Source: Nitrosomonas sp. Is79A3 (GTDB lineage Bacteria; Pseudomonadota; Gammaproteobacteria; Burkholderiales; Nitrosomonadaceae). From it: a stretch of 64,000 nt of DNA. The DNA is taken from contig NC_015731.1 of NCBI RefSeq assembly GCF_000219585.1, positions 1,736,001 through 1,800,000 of the forward strand, read 5' to 3'. Within the stretch, counting starts at the first letter, position 1, and each line of letters begins with the position of its first letter. Of the stretch, positions 27,179 to 35,920 are shown one piece after another. The notes under the pieces were generated by a model. It saw nothing but the letters and a program-made list of their open reading frames with translations. It had not been told where the DNA came from and did no database searches. The position numbers and the translations under genes are program-made.

Positions 27179-27344
27179 GATGGGGAGTAACTGGAGCCGG
27201 AACCGGAATGTTACAAAATCACCCAATCGACTCCAGATCATCATTCATTAATGAGACGCCAGAAGCTCTCTTGTTAATTCTGCAAGCAGCCTATGGCGCT
27301 GTCTAATCTTTTAAGTAGCGTCTCAAATATTTGGAGAAAAGAAA

Positions 27345-28175
27345 ATGCGAAAAAATTCATATGGTAAGAAAACAAACACGCTGGTTTCCGCAGCAATTAT
27401 TTCTGTTGCCACACTGGTTAGCACCAATGTATACGCAGCTAATGCAGTGGGATTTCAAGCCTGGACTGCTGGAAACGATCTTTTTGTGGGTGGCAGCATT
27501 TCCGCCGCTAATTCTGGCCTGAAGAGCTCCTATGCAGATAATCCCAGTCTAAGCTATTCCGCTTGGGCTCACACGGCTGACTATTTCACTTTTAATAACC
27601 ATGACTTAGCCGATGTCACTGTAACCGTTTCTGGAGATTCAGGTTTTGTTCCAGGTCTCACGGTTTGGGCAACCGGTGGAACGGAATTTGACGGTGGAAC
27701 TACGGATTTCGGTGGAGAAATAAGTTTGGCAGGATTTGGTACGCCACATTCAAATAATGCAGTAGGGGTAATGGGGGATTCAGGTACGCTATGGATGGCG
27801 AATGGTCAAGGCGGCAATGTGCTGGAAACCCTGGGTTACGCAGTTTCCGGCCCCTCCCACGCTGCTGGAACGACTGGCTGGGGTGAGAGTATTGTCCACG
27901 GCGCGAATGACGTGAGCCTGACAAATACTTTTGAGAATGGTGTGAGTGGTAGCACGAGCGCACATTCTGTAACACTCGAATTCAATGATTTGGCACCGGG
28001 TTGGTATGCTGTATATATTGGTGGTACTGATCATACTTCTGCCGGTGGGGTGTATGGCCTGACTGTTAGCGCAGTACCTGAACCAGAAACCTACGCGATG
28101 CTGTTGGTCGGCTTGGGCCTCGTTGGCTGGCGCATGAATAAACAGCACAATGCGTTGAATAGGACTGCCGCTTAA
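27345..28175 (+). CDS. PEP-CTERM sorting-domain protein (1)
   Basis: Exported surface protein of 276 aa. The signal peptide ends at NVYAAN. The C-terminal tripartite sorting signal is VPEPETYAMLLVGLGLVGW followed by a basic tail (RMNKQ), cut and anchored by exosortase in other bacteria. The domain between is Gly/Thr/Ser-rich, and its last block LAPGWYAVYIGGTDHTSAGG is shared with the other PEP-CTERM protein here. No exosortase or EPS genes are in the window. GGAGAAAAG precedes the ATG. Upstream are the operator copy and the riboswitch candidate; downstream a strong terminator. Confidence 0.9.
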   Translation: MRKNSYGKKTNTLVSAAIISVATLVSTNVYAANAVGFQAWTAGNDLFVGGSISAANSGLKSSYADNPSLSYSAWAHTADYFTFNNHDLADVTVTVSGDSGFVPGLTVWATGGTEFDGGTTDFGGEISLAGFGTPHSNNAVGVMGDSGTLWMANGQGGNVLETLGYAVSGPSHAAGTTGWGESIVHGANDVSLTNTFENGVSGSTSAHSVTLEFNDLAPGWYAVYIGGTDHTSAGGVYGLTVSAVPEPETYAMLLVGLGLVGWRMNKQHNALNRTAA

Positions 28176-28195
28176 TTAATAGTAAAGCGATAGCA

Positions 28196-28228
28196 AAAAC
28201 GGGGCGTTTTACAGAATCGCTCCGTTTT
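28196..28228 (+). terminator. Rho-independent terminator after PEP-CTERM gene 1
   Basis: Stem AAAACGGGGCG / CGCTCCGTTTT (one G-T pair) with an 11-base loop, running into a T-rich tract. It lies 20 bases after the stop codon. Confidence 0.85.
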
Positions 28229-28391
28229 CTACCGGGAAGAATTAATTTAACCGGTTTGCTATAAGGATTCAAGCAGCATTGCTACGAATCATGCTTAACA
28301 GAACTATCAGCACGTACTCAAAAAAACGTATAAACATTCTGATGTTCCTTGACGTTCACGCCGAGTAACGAGGAATGTGAGGAGTATTATC

Positions 28392-30596
28392 ATGTTAATC
28401 AATATAAAAAAAATCATCAGTACCTTAACCAAAGTGTGCTGTCTCACTTTTTTTACCGGTTCGATCTTGCAGGCTGACGGTTTCGGACCTATTCCCATGA
28501 CACTGAAAGGTGCGCCGGTTCCCGAAGTGCCCGGCTTGCTGGATGGCCCTGACCCCATCATTATTAACAAGGAAAAAGCGATTGCACTCGGCAAGGCCTT
28601 GTTTTGGGATATCAATGTCGGGAGCGATGGGGTGGCCTGTGCCACTTGCCATTTTAATGCCGGCGCAGATCGGCGCACTAAGAATCAGATTGCGCCAATC
28701 GGTCGAGGCAGCGACTTGCCTAAGGAGTTCTCGCTTGGTCGCGCTGGAACCCCGCGCGGACCCAATGCCGCTCTGAAAAAAAATGACTTCCCATTTTATC
28801 AAATCGATGATCCGATGAATCCCACCAGTGTTCCAATTTATAACAGCGATGATGTCGTTTCATCCGCGGGCACTTTTGGCGGTGCTTATCGGGATGTCGA
28901 ATGGTTTGCGGAAAAGAACGACACGTGTGATCGTAGCGCTGACCCGGTTTTTCATGTCGGGGCAAAAGGCTTGCGTAAAGTTGCAGTGCGCAATACACCG
29001 ACTGTCATTAATGCCGTTTTTAATTTTCGTAATTTCTGGGACGGTCGTGCCAACAATATTTTTAACGGTAGCAGTCCTTGGGGAGACCGCGATCCCGATG
29101 CTGGCGTCTGGGTAAGAAACAGCAATGGTACCGTCACCAAACAACGCTTACGGCTCATCAATTCCGCGCTTGCTTCCCAGGCGATTGCTCCGCCTATGGA
29201 TGACACTGAAATGGCTTGCCATGGGCGCACCTTTACCGATCTGGGGCGTAAATTGCTGAATCGCAGACCACTGGAACAACAGAACGTGCACTGGAACGAT
29301 AGCGTACTCGGCAGCCTAGCATTCAGTACTAAAGATAATTTAAAAAAAGGTTTGAATACACGTTACTATCGCTTAGTCATGCAAGCATTCAATCCCAAAT
29401 ACTGGGATTATACCCGCTCTGACCAATTTGGCTCTCCGCCACCCAGCAGCTCTGCGACGCATGCCGCACCTTATACGCAAATAGAATCAAATTTTTCTAT
29501 GTTCTTTGCGCTTGCGATTCAAATGTATGAGTCGACTTTGATCTCCGATGATTCTCCTTTTGATCAGAGTGCTGTTGATGAGCACGGCATTCCCATTGAA
29601 TTAAGCGAATCGGCGCAGCGCGGGATTGATGTTTTCCGTGATTCGCATTGCGCGCTTTGTCATATTGGCCCCAACTTTACTTCATCAGCGGTTGTGACGA
29701 ACGGTATTTTACAAAAACTCAAACCGCATGCTTTCGGGAATTCCAGTTTTCGAGTCAGCACCACGAACGTTGTAACCGCTTTATCTTTAAACGGCGGCAT
29801 GATGTTTCAAGATACTGGTTTTTCCGGTACCGGTGTGACACCAGTAGAAAACGATATTGGCTTGGGTGGTATCGATCCATTCGGCAATCCGTTATCGTTC
29901 TCCGATCAATATATGCAGCTTTTAGCAGGCAATCAAAACGGGATTGTTGATCCCTATGTAGCAGATGTACGGCCCTGTGATTTGGATACATCCATTGCAA
30001 TCGATCGTGACATACCCCATCCGTTACTATTTACACGCGCGGATGGAATACAAAGGCAAACGCAGGATACCGCTAATTGCTTTAATCCAGCAGGCACATT
30101 TATTCCAACGGTTGATGCAGCTTTGGCAGAGTTAGAGAAGCCGGATCGAAGGCGATTTTTGAGTGCCGCTAAGGGTTCATACAAAATTCCAACATTAAGG
30201 AACATTGAATTGACAGGACCTTATATGCATAACGGCGGCATGGCTACATTGGATGAAGTATTGGAGTTTTATATCCGGGGTGGGAATTTTGAAACGCCTC
30301 CAAAAGAATTTGCGAAGATTTTTGCTCTGGTTGACGTGCGTTTCTCAGCGGAACAACGTGAGGACTTGCTTAATTTTCTTAAAACCTTAACGGATGATCG
30401 CGTGCGCTTTGAAAGAGCGCCGTTTGATCATCCTGAGTTGACTGTTCCCCACGGCCACGTAGGAAATGACGTAGCAATTACTGAGACCAACACCATTAGT
30501 GAAACGCTTGCGGCAGATGAATTCCTGTTGATTCCAGCTGTTGGAGCCGAGGGAAGAAAAGAAGCGTTGCAAGCATTTGATCGCTATTTAAAATAG
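28392..30596 (+). CDS. Large di-haem cytochrome c peroxidase / MauG family protein
   Basis: Exported di-haem protein of 734 aa, roughly twice the length of standard bacterial cytochrome c peroxidases. The signal peptide ends near SILQADG. Haem motifs are CATCH (in VACATCHFNAG) and CALCH (in SHCALCHIGPN). The late block IPTLRNIELTGPYMHNGGM with LDEVLEFYIRGGN is the family's C-terminal signature. Extra length lies between the two haems. The family reduces peroxide or oxidises protein/peptide substrates (MauG). AGGAG lies before the ATG at 28392; a GTG at 28377 is in frame. It stands between the PEP-CTERM genes and has no dyad copy of its own. Confidence 0.88.
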   Translation: MLINIKKIISTLTKVCCLTFFTGSILQADGFGPIPMTLKGAPVPEVPGLLDGPDPIIINKEKAIALGKALFWDINVGSDGVACATCHFNAGADRRTKNQIAPIGRGSDLPKEFSLGRAGTPRGPNAALKKNDFPFYQIDDPMNPTSVPIYNSDDVVSSAGTFGGAYRDVEWFAEKNDTCDRSADPVFHVGAKGLRKVAVRNTPTVINAVFNFRNFWDGRANNIFNGSSPWGDRDPDAGVWVRNSNGTVTKQRLRLINSALASQAIAPPMDDTEMACHGRTFTDLGRKLLNRRPLEQQNVHWNDSVLGSLAFSTKDNLKKGLNTRYYRLVMQAFNPKYWDYTRSDQFGSPPPSSSATHAAPYTQIESNFSMFFALAIQMYESTLISDDSPFDQSAVDEHGIPIELSESAQRGIDVFRDSHCALCHIGPNFTSSAVVTNGILQKLKPHAFGNSSFRVSTTNVVTALSLNGGMMFQDTGFSGTGVTPVENDIGLGGIDPFGNPLSFSDQYMQLLAGNQNGIVDPYVADVRPCDLDTSIAIDRDIPHPLLFTRADGIQRQTQDTANCFNPAGTFIPTVDAALAELEKPDRRRFLSAAKGSYKIPTLRNIELTGPYMHNGGMATLDEVLEFYIRGGNFETPPKEFAKIFALVDVRFSAEQREDLLNFLKTLTDDRVRFERAPFDHPELTVPHGHVGNDVAITETNTISETLAADEFLLIPAVGAEGRKEALQAFDRYLK

Positions 30597-30680
30597 TGCC
30601 GGAAAGCTCTAATTTATAACAGATAAATCCCTGTCTCTATGCCGTAGGCAATTACTTTTTTATATTTTCATCCGCCTATT

Positions 30681-30711
30681 CCCCAGTTAAGTCAATATCG
30701 CTTAACTGGGG
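30681..30711 (+). terminator. Hairpin after the di-haem peroxidase gene
   Basis: A perfect 11-bp stem (CCCCAGTTAAG / CTTAACTGGGG), 9-base loop, 85 bases past the stop. The following T-run is weak, so termination efficiency is uncertain. Confidence 0.6.
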
Positions 30712-30750
30712 TTGAGCTATTCTGTAAAATCTATTTATAATCAATTATAT

Positions 30751-30765
30751 GCGACAATTTGTCAC
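30751..30765. promoter_or_regulatory. Operator dyad, copy C
   Basis: GCGACAATTTGTCAC, one base from the perfect dyad in copy B, 125 bases before the second PEP-CTERM ATG. The surrounding bases do not resemble the duplicated segment, so only the dyad itself is shared. Confidence 0.65.
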
Positions 30766-30889
30766 ATTGACCCATGGTGCAGTTTGATAAATACTACTGT
30801 TGTGTTAAACGCAATTAATGCGTTCTATCACGTAAGGCGCAAAATATTTTTGTGCTATTTCTATAATAATTTTATTTAGTAGGTCTTTC

Positions 30890-31705
30890 ATGAAAAATAC
30901 ATTCAAATATGCACTGTTGCTCGTTGGCATGACCTCGCTGCCAGCCATGGCTCATATCGGCTACGGCGCCAATGCCCCCACCGGCCGTGACTTCGGCAGC
31001 TTTACCAATATCGGGGATACGGCAACACGCACGGGCGCCAATGCTACCGGTAACTTCGGCTGGGTCGATGGCACCGATGCCGACTGGGGCGACAGCCACA
31101 AGACACGGGCTTACCGCTTTGAGTTAAAGGACGAACATGATGTCAGCATCTCGTTTCGGGGCGCGGCAACCGGCACTGGCGGCGCAATAACTAACCCCGG
31201 CTTTTCGCTGTATCAGGGTCTCGCCCATAACACAGCGGAAAATCCCGGACCACTTCCTCTGGCATCGGATCACGACTTTGCAGTCGGATCAACTCTCATC
31301 CGCGATACGATAGCTGGTGCTGGCAACACCGAGGGCTCGTTTAGAGCATTGGAAAGCTGGAGCATCACCAACGATAGCGATCCGCTGGCGCTTTCTCCCA
31401 CTGTCTTTACCTTTATGGGAGCTGCCTACGACGGCAGCTTAGCCGGCCTCCTTCCTTGGGGTGACGGCGTTGCTGACGGCGTAGTTACACAAACCTTTCA
31501 CCTACTGCCTGGTTTTTACTCGATATTTGTGGGTGGCACGGATTATAGCCAACAGACCGGTTTGGGAACCTGGGGAGTTGGGGGTGACTTAACCTACGGC
31601 GTTCAGGGTATGGTTTCAGTCGTACCCGAACCAGAAACCTACGCGATGCTATTGGCAGGATTAGGCTTGCTGGGTTTCAGCGCCAGACGCCGCGGCACGA
31701 TTTAG
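30890..31705 (+). CDS. PEP-CTERM sorting-domain protein (2)
   Basis: Exported surface protein of 271 aa. The signal peptide ends at LPAMAH. The C-terminus VPEPETYAMLLAGLGLLGF is followed by SARRRGTI, a textbook PEP-CTERM signal. The body contains DVSISFRG and LLPGFYSIFVGGTDYSQQ, the latter matching the pre-sorting block of the first PEP-CTERM protein, so the two are distant paralogues. The coding sequence is richer in GC than its flanks. The dyad operator copy C lies upstream. Function beyond surface attachment or matrix association is unknown. Confidence 0.9.
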   Translation: MKNTFKYALLLVGMTSLPAMAHIGYGANAPTGRDFGSFTNIGDTATRTGANATGNFGWVDGTDADWGDSHKTRAYRFELKDEHDVSISFRGAATGTGGAITNPGFSLYQGLAHNTAENPGPLPLASDHDFAVGSTLIRDTIAGAGNTEGSFRALESWSITNDSDPLALSPTVFTFMGAAYDGSLAGLLPWGDGVADGVVTQTFHLLPGFYSIFVGGTDYSQQTGLGTWGVGGDLTYGVQGMVSVVPEPETYAMLLAGLGLLGFSARRRGTI

Positions 31706-31928
31706 CCATTGAACGGTTAATACTGTAAAACAGCTCTCGGTTTACTTGCAAGAGAGGGGTCTTGTGTTGCGCTACTTATCTCCTATGCCTGATATAAGAT
31801 CCCCTTCCCACAATGCTTATCGCTTAAGCAAATACTTATCGTCGATCTTTCTTTAACACACAATCCGCCACATTAAAAACGATTGCAATTGTAATGATTT
31901 TTATCCTTCCTTCCGGTTTTTCCAAGGT

Positions 31929-31943
31929 GTGAAAATTTGTCGC
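31929..31943. promoter_or_regulatory. Operator dyad, copy D
   Basis: GTGAAAATTTGTCGC, one mismatch from the consensus GYGACAAWTTGTCRC, located 25 bases before the TATAAT at 31969-31974. This spacing puts the dyad near -50, fitting an activator site. Confidence 0.55.
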
Positions 31944-31968
31944 AATTTTTAGAGTGATTGCCCGTCTC

Positions 31969-31974
31969 TATAAT
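31969..31974 (+). promoter_or_regulatory. Candidate -10 box of amidohydrolase 2 promoter
   Basis: Exact TATAAT, with no good -35 hexamer 17 bases upstream. Lack of a -35 together with the dyad at about -50 suggests activator dependence. The leader would be about 140 bases. Confidence 0.45.
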
Positions 31975-32121
31975 GCAAAGCCACTTCGAATGTGAGCAGA
32001 TAAAGCGCATAAGATACTGATCTTATATAGGTAATACTTGTTATTGCTATGATTTCTAAATTAGAAATGGAATTAATAGCTAGAACCAAAGAGTTAAATC
32101 TAAAGGATATCAATTGAAAAA

Positions 32122-33651
32122 ATGAGAAACGGAAACCGCAACTTTAACAAAAAGCATCTGGTGATTTCACTGATCCTATGGCAGGGCATCAGCTGCAGCG
32201 TTTTCGCGCATGAAGGCGAAGATCACACCGGCACAGCAGGGGCGCCAGGACTGCCTGATTGCCAAATATTGGCAGCAGCCCGGTTGTTTGATGGCATTAA
32301 TTTTCCGCTAGATAATATGGCGGTACTTATTGAGGGCGACAAGATTAAGCAAGTAGACACTTTGACTGAGTTAAGCGGACTATGCGCCAATCAGATCAAC
32401 CTGGGTGATGCAACGATTTTACCGGGGTTTATCGAGTCGCACGCACATATCACATTCCAGAACGTAAACAAGAATGCGGTATTGGAGCATGGAATAACCA
32501 CCGTGCAGGATACCGGCGGCCCACTAATGGCACCTGAAGGCGGTCAGGGTACACTTCGATTACTGAGTGCGGGACCGATTATTCAGGCTGTCGACGGATA
32601 TCCGCTTAATATATTTGGGGGCGGCGATGGCGGCTATGACAAAATTGGTGTTCACGTTGCATCAACAACCGAGGCCGAGAAAGTTGTCACTGATCTTGTT
32701 GCAGGCGGAGCAACAGCCATCAAGATTGCATTGGAACCCGGCGGAGAAACTGGCGCACCGTGGATGCAGCCGCACGATGGTCCTGTACCGCCTACGCCTT
32801 GGCCTATGCTATCGCAGGATATTACGAACGCGATTGTAGCGAAAGCCCATGCGCTGGGTAAGCGGGTCATTGTGCACGCCGGTGAAAATACTGGTTTTGA
32901 ACGGGCGCTTGATGCAGGGATTGATGAATTTGCGCATATTCCATGCGCCGAAATCAATGACAGTTTGTTACAGCGCGCTGTTGATCAAGGGATTACTTTC
33001 GTAACCACGATTGATACGCTTGCTTCTTGTGTGGATACCGCGACGCAAAAGGGTATTCATTCCAACACGATGAGTTTGGCGAGCAAAGGCGCAAAATTTA
33101 TCTACGGCTCGGAAATTGGACACGACAATGTTCCCTGGGGGATTAATGGGGAAGAATTTCATATGATGCTGCACTTAACAAGTGGCGCATCCATTGATTT
33201 TACCGACGTTGTGAACGTATTCAAGGCAGCAACTTCAAAAGCCGGAGAACATCTGGGTTTCGCTCCGCTAGGCACTCTGGTACCTGGTGCACCGGCCGAT
33301 GTTATTGCTGTGCAAGGTAATCCATTTGAGAAATTTAAATTATTGGAATATCCGAGTCTGGTTATTTCTGGTGGCCGTACCATCGTAAATAAATTTATCA
33401 ACCAGTCATCAGCGGCAAATGTCGAATGCTTCCTTACTTGGGCAGAAGGGAAATATCCTGATCTGTTTGCTCCATCAGGTGCTGCTACAGAGGTTTCGAG
33501 CTTTTATAGCTATCGTTATTACGCTAAAACTGAAGCTTATCTGGGCATATCTTCGACGGATAATCATGTGTATTACATGAAAAAAGCGGATGGCGTATTA
33601 CAGGACGAAGGCTCGTTATCCAATTGGCTGCCAGTGTCGGGATGCCGGTAA
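32122..33651 (+). CDS. Secreted amidohydrolase with extra C-terminal domain (paralogue 2)
   Basis: A 509-aa paralogue of the amidohydrolase at 25438: LGDATILPGFIESHAH, VLEHGITTVQDTGGP, AIKIALEPGGE and GHDNVPWGINGEE correspond block by block. Differences: after the signal peptide (ending SVFA) a short His/acidic stretch HEGEDH; the His-rich insertion of paralogue 1 is replaced by a Pro-rich piece; and about 85 extra residues at the C-terminus, starting near NVECFLTWAEGKYPD and including FYSYRYYAKTEAYLGISS. That tail recurs in other proteobacterial secreted proteins as a small domain of unknown role. It has its own operator copy D and a strong terminator. Confidence 0.85.
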   Translation: MRNGNRNFNKKHLVISLILWQGISCSVFAHEGEDHTGTAGAPGLPDCQILAAARLFDGINFPLDNMAVLIEGDKIKQVDTLTELSGLCANQINLGDATILPGFIESHAHITFQNVNKNAVLEHGITTVQDTGGPLMAPEGGQGTLRLLSAGPIIQAVDGYPLNIFGGGDGGYDKIGVHVASTTEAEKVVTDLVAGGATAIKIALEPGGETGAPWMQPHDGPVPPTPWPMLSQDITNAIVAKAHALGKRVIVHAGENTGFERALDAGIDEFAHIPCAEINDSLLQRAVDQGITFVTTIDTLASCVDTATQKGIHSNTMSLASKGAKFIYGSEIGHDNVPWGINGEEFHMMLHLTSGASIDFTDVVNVFKAATSKAGEHLGFAPLGTLVPGAPADVIAVQGNPFEKFKLLEYPSLVISGGRTIVNKFINQSSAANVECFLTWAEGKYPDLFAPSGAATEVSSFYSYRYYAKTEAYLGISSTDNHVYYMKKADGVLQDEGSLSNWLPVSGCR

Positions 33652-33777
33652 AGTGTCAGCATTGAGCGATACAATTATTCTCAATTGGATTATGCGCATT
33701 CAGAGTTCAAAATATCATTGGTTGAAATGTTAAACGGAAAGAAATTTACACAAGATTCCTGAGTTGCTGCGGGTTTC

Positions 33778-33817
33778 AAACGACAACGGCAGCCTAATTT
33801 GGCTGCCGTTGTCGTTT
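33778..33817. terminator. Strong bidirectional terminator
   Basis: A perfect 17-bp stem (33778-33794 with 33801-33817) and 6-base loop TAATTT, flanked by A-rich and T-rich ends, between the convergent amidohydrolase and porin genes. Confidence 0.9.
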
Positions 33818-33846
33818 ATACCGCTGTTTAATTCAGTTACATAAGC

Positions 33847-35553
33847 TTAGAAACGTATATTGTACTGAACATAGAAAAGATCAGCCGAGATTCCTGGCCG
33901 TTGTTTCTCTAGATAATTACCGCTAAACAGTTTTGAATAACCAACCAGTACATCTTGATGGCGATTTACATGGAAGTTCGCACGAAAATCGATCTCATCG
34001 CCGACATGACTGCCTGATTGGCCTGTTGGGTCTCTCATGGTGGCTAAGCCAGAAGCGTTATATAAATAATCGGTGTTATTCGCCAGATAGAATCTATGGT
34101 ACTGGGAAATAAACGTAAACCATGGCATTGGATGCAAGGTGAATTGTGCATTGATGTCATGTATATTTTGACGTCCTACACGATCCAGGAAACCCATGTA
34201 GTAGTGACCGAACGGGAAGAGCTGATTAAATGTATTGCTTCTGCCATCATTGGATTTACTATCGCCGGATGCGAAATCATAACGTATCCAGGCTTGTGGA
34301 TTCATCGGCAAGGGTAAACGATAACCCACGCCGCTCGCAACTGCAAAGGCGGAAACATCCAAATTGGACCGTTGACCAAACTGATACATACCTTCCAATT
34401 CGTATAATAAATTGTCAAAATTTCCAACAAACCGGCCACCCAGAGTATGAAGGTTTGAGTTTCCTTGCAGAATATTTCCTGTTAACACATTGGCTGAACT
34501 AAGATTTCTATTGTTATCCAGGCTGAGGAAATAGAGATCAATTAAATGACCGGGTTTCGGTTTGTTGGTAGCCCACAGGCCATAAAAATTCTGTTGCGTA
34601 TCCCAGTTATCAACATTACCTTTTTCGATAATCATCGGGCGCATCCAGAATGCATCAACGTCCCATGTCGGCGTGCGCCAGAAAGCTTTGACACCTTGGA
34701 ATGTTCTGCGGGTGTTGACCCAATCGAGCGTAGAAATCAATCTTTGTGAGCCGTACATTAATTCTTGACGGCCGACACGCACATAAACTGGGCCATTATT
34801 AACACTGGCAACTTTTATATCGGTAAACAGATTGAGTATGTCTGCATGATTTCTATCCGTGACGAGCGGAGGCAATTCGGAGCCGAATGCACGCGCATCA
34901 ATACCTTCTGCAAACAAACGTACTTTGTCTTTGTACCATAAGTCCGCGTGGAATCGTGTGCGCAACATATGGAAGTCATTATTAGTACCGGCTGCATTTA
35001 AACGGCTATCCGTTTCATGCGTGTAGCGGTACCAAAAATTACCACCAAAAGAAAGCAACCAGTCATTGCCGAGATGCATTCTTTTGACGGGGTCAAAAAT
35101 ATCTTTTTCATGCCCTGGGGTATCCAGGTAGCGGAAATCAATGTCGTATGCGGGAGTAGTCAGCAGTGCAAATGGTGCATAAGGGGCAACCGGCGGTTTT
35201 TCACGCTTATTACCGGTGATCAAATCCCACAGTGAAAAATAACCTGGTCCGGTTGGCGGCAACAGAAATAAGCCAGGGCGCGATGGAGCGGTAACTGGCG
35301 GAACTTTTGACATGTCAACAGCACCACTGGGTGCACTGACCCCAGTTGCAGCCGCTGCAGTGGTTGTTGCAGGCGGATTTGTATTTGCCGGAGCCGGAGC
35401 TTGCGTCTGCGCCTGCACTTGAAAGGCCAGACACATCAATCCTAAGCAGCATAAGCCAACTTTAAATAGCCATTGCTGCGAGTTTTTTACCCAATGCACT
35501 TTTAATTCAGCGAAAAACTTTGCTGAAAAAGGAAAAATGCTTGATGAATTCAT
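33847..35553 (-). CDS. Alginate-export-family outer-membrane porin
   Basis: A 568-aa outer-membrane protein. An N-terminal membrane segment ends at FQVQAQ, followed by a Pro/Ala/Thr-rich linker of about 45 residues (APAPANTNPPATTTAAAAT), then an AlgE-like barrel with WLLSFGGNFWYRYTHETDS, LRTRFHADLWYKDKVRLFAEG and VYVRVGRQELMYGSQRL. It ends LFYVQYNIRF, an aromatic C-terminal insertion signal. The signal sequence sits about 50 residues in, so the true start may be downstream of 35553. It is related in fold to the IS-broken porin at 21523. A candidate FNR box lies about 270 bases upstream. Confidence 0.88.
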   Translation of the reverse strand: MNSSSIFPFSAKFFAELKVHWVKNSQQWLFKVGLCCLGLMCLAFQVQAQTQAPAPANTNPPATTTAAAATGVSAPSGAVDMSKVPPVTAPSRPGLFLLPPTGPGYFSLWDLITGNKREKPPVAPYAPFALLTTPAYDIDFRYLDTPGHEKDIFDPVKRMHLGNDWLLSFGGNFWYRYTHETDSRLNAAGTNNDFHMLRTRFHADLWYKDKVRLFAEGIDARAFGSELPPLVTDRNHADILNLFTDIKVASVNNGPVYVRVGRQELMYGSQRLISTLDWVNTRRTFQGVKAFWRTPTWDVDAFWMRPMIIEKGNVDNWDTQQNFYGLWATNKPKPGHLIDLYFLSLDNNRNLSSANVLTGNILQGNSNLHTLGGRFVGNFDNLLYELEGMYQFGQRSNLDVSAFAVASGVGYRLPLPMNPQAWIRYDFASGDSKSNDGRSNTFNQLFPFGHYYMGFLDRVGRQNIHDINAQFTLHPMPWFTFISQYHRFYLANNTDYLYNASGLATMRDPTGQSGSHVGDEIDFRANFHVNRHQDVLVGYSKLFSGNYLEKQRPGISADLFYVQYNIRF

Positions 35554-35920
35554 TACGGAACTCCTGTTGTATGAAAGTTAACATTGAGATTTAAGAGTTA
35601 TGCTGTATTAGAAAAGGTTTTCAGCTTATTTTCTCTTAGCAAAACACTTCTTAAGGTAGGACATTGTTTTCTTAAATAATCTAGGCCAGCATTATAAGCG
35701 ATAACAATTTAGCTTTAAGCTAAAATTTAATATCATTATCAGCATTTACTCTGGGGAAAATCTAATTTCTTAATGTGTTATACCCAAATATAATTAATAT
35801 CAATTATATAAATGATGGGTATTGATCAATATCAAGAAAATATATTGTGTTGTAAAATAGTGACAGAAAAATTTTAATTACTGATTGCGGCGAATGTGAA
35901 CAACAGTTCGACTGAAATGC
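35554..35920. other. AT-rich promoter region of the porin
   Basis: 367 bp without a gene between the porin start (-) and the radical SAM stop (-). It holds a perfect FNR-type palindrome at 35822 and several AT-rich -10-like sequences downstream of it on the minus strand. No hairpin or open frame of note. Confidence 0.5.
35822..35835. promoter_or_regulatory. FNR/ANR-type box upstream of the porin gene
   Basis: TTGATCAATATCAA matches the FNR consensus TTGAT-N4-ATCAA exactly. If it acts at -41.5 on the minus strand, the porin transcript would start near 35787 with a leader of about 230 bases. Chance occurrence in AT-rich sequence is possible. Confidence 0.5.

Larger units (their letters stand above)
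26713..27344. other. Long regulatory leader upstream of the PEP-CTERM gene
   Basis: 632 bp without a gene. In order it holds an unassigned 130 bp, the duplicated segment (26840-27060) with its palindrome, a candidate GEMM riboswitch (27096-27178), and a 160-base unstructured leader ending in the ribosome site TTGGAGAAAAG. Each is listed separately. Confidence 0.7.
31706..32121. other. Intergenic region upstream of amidohydrolase 2
   Basis: 416 bp. It holds a weak hairpin soon after the PEP-CTERM stop (CTCTC / GAGAG near 31735-31760), operator copy D (31929-31943) and a TATAAT box. No open frame of note. Confidence 0.5.
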
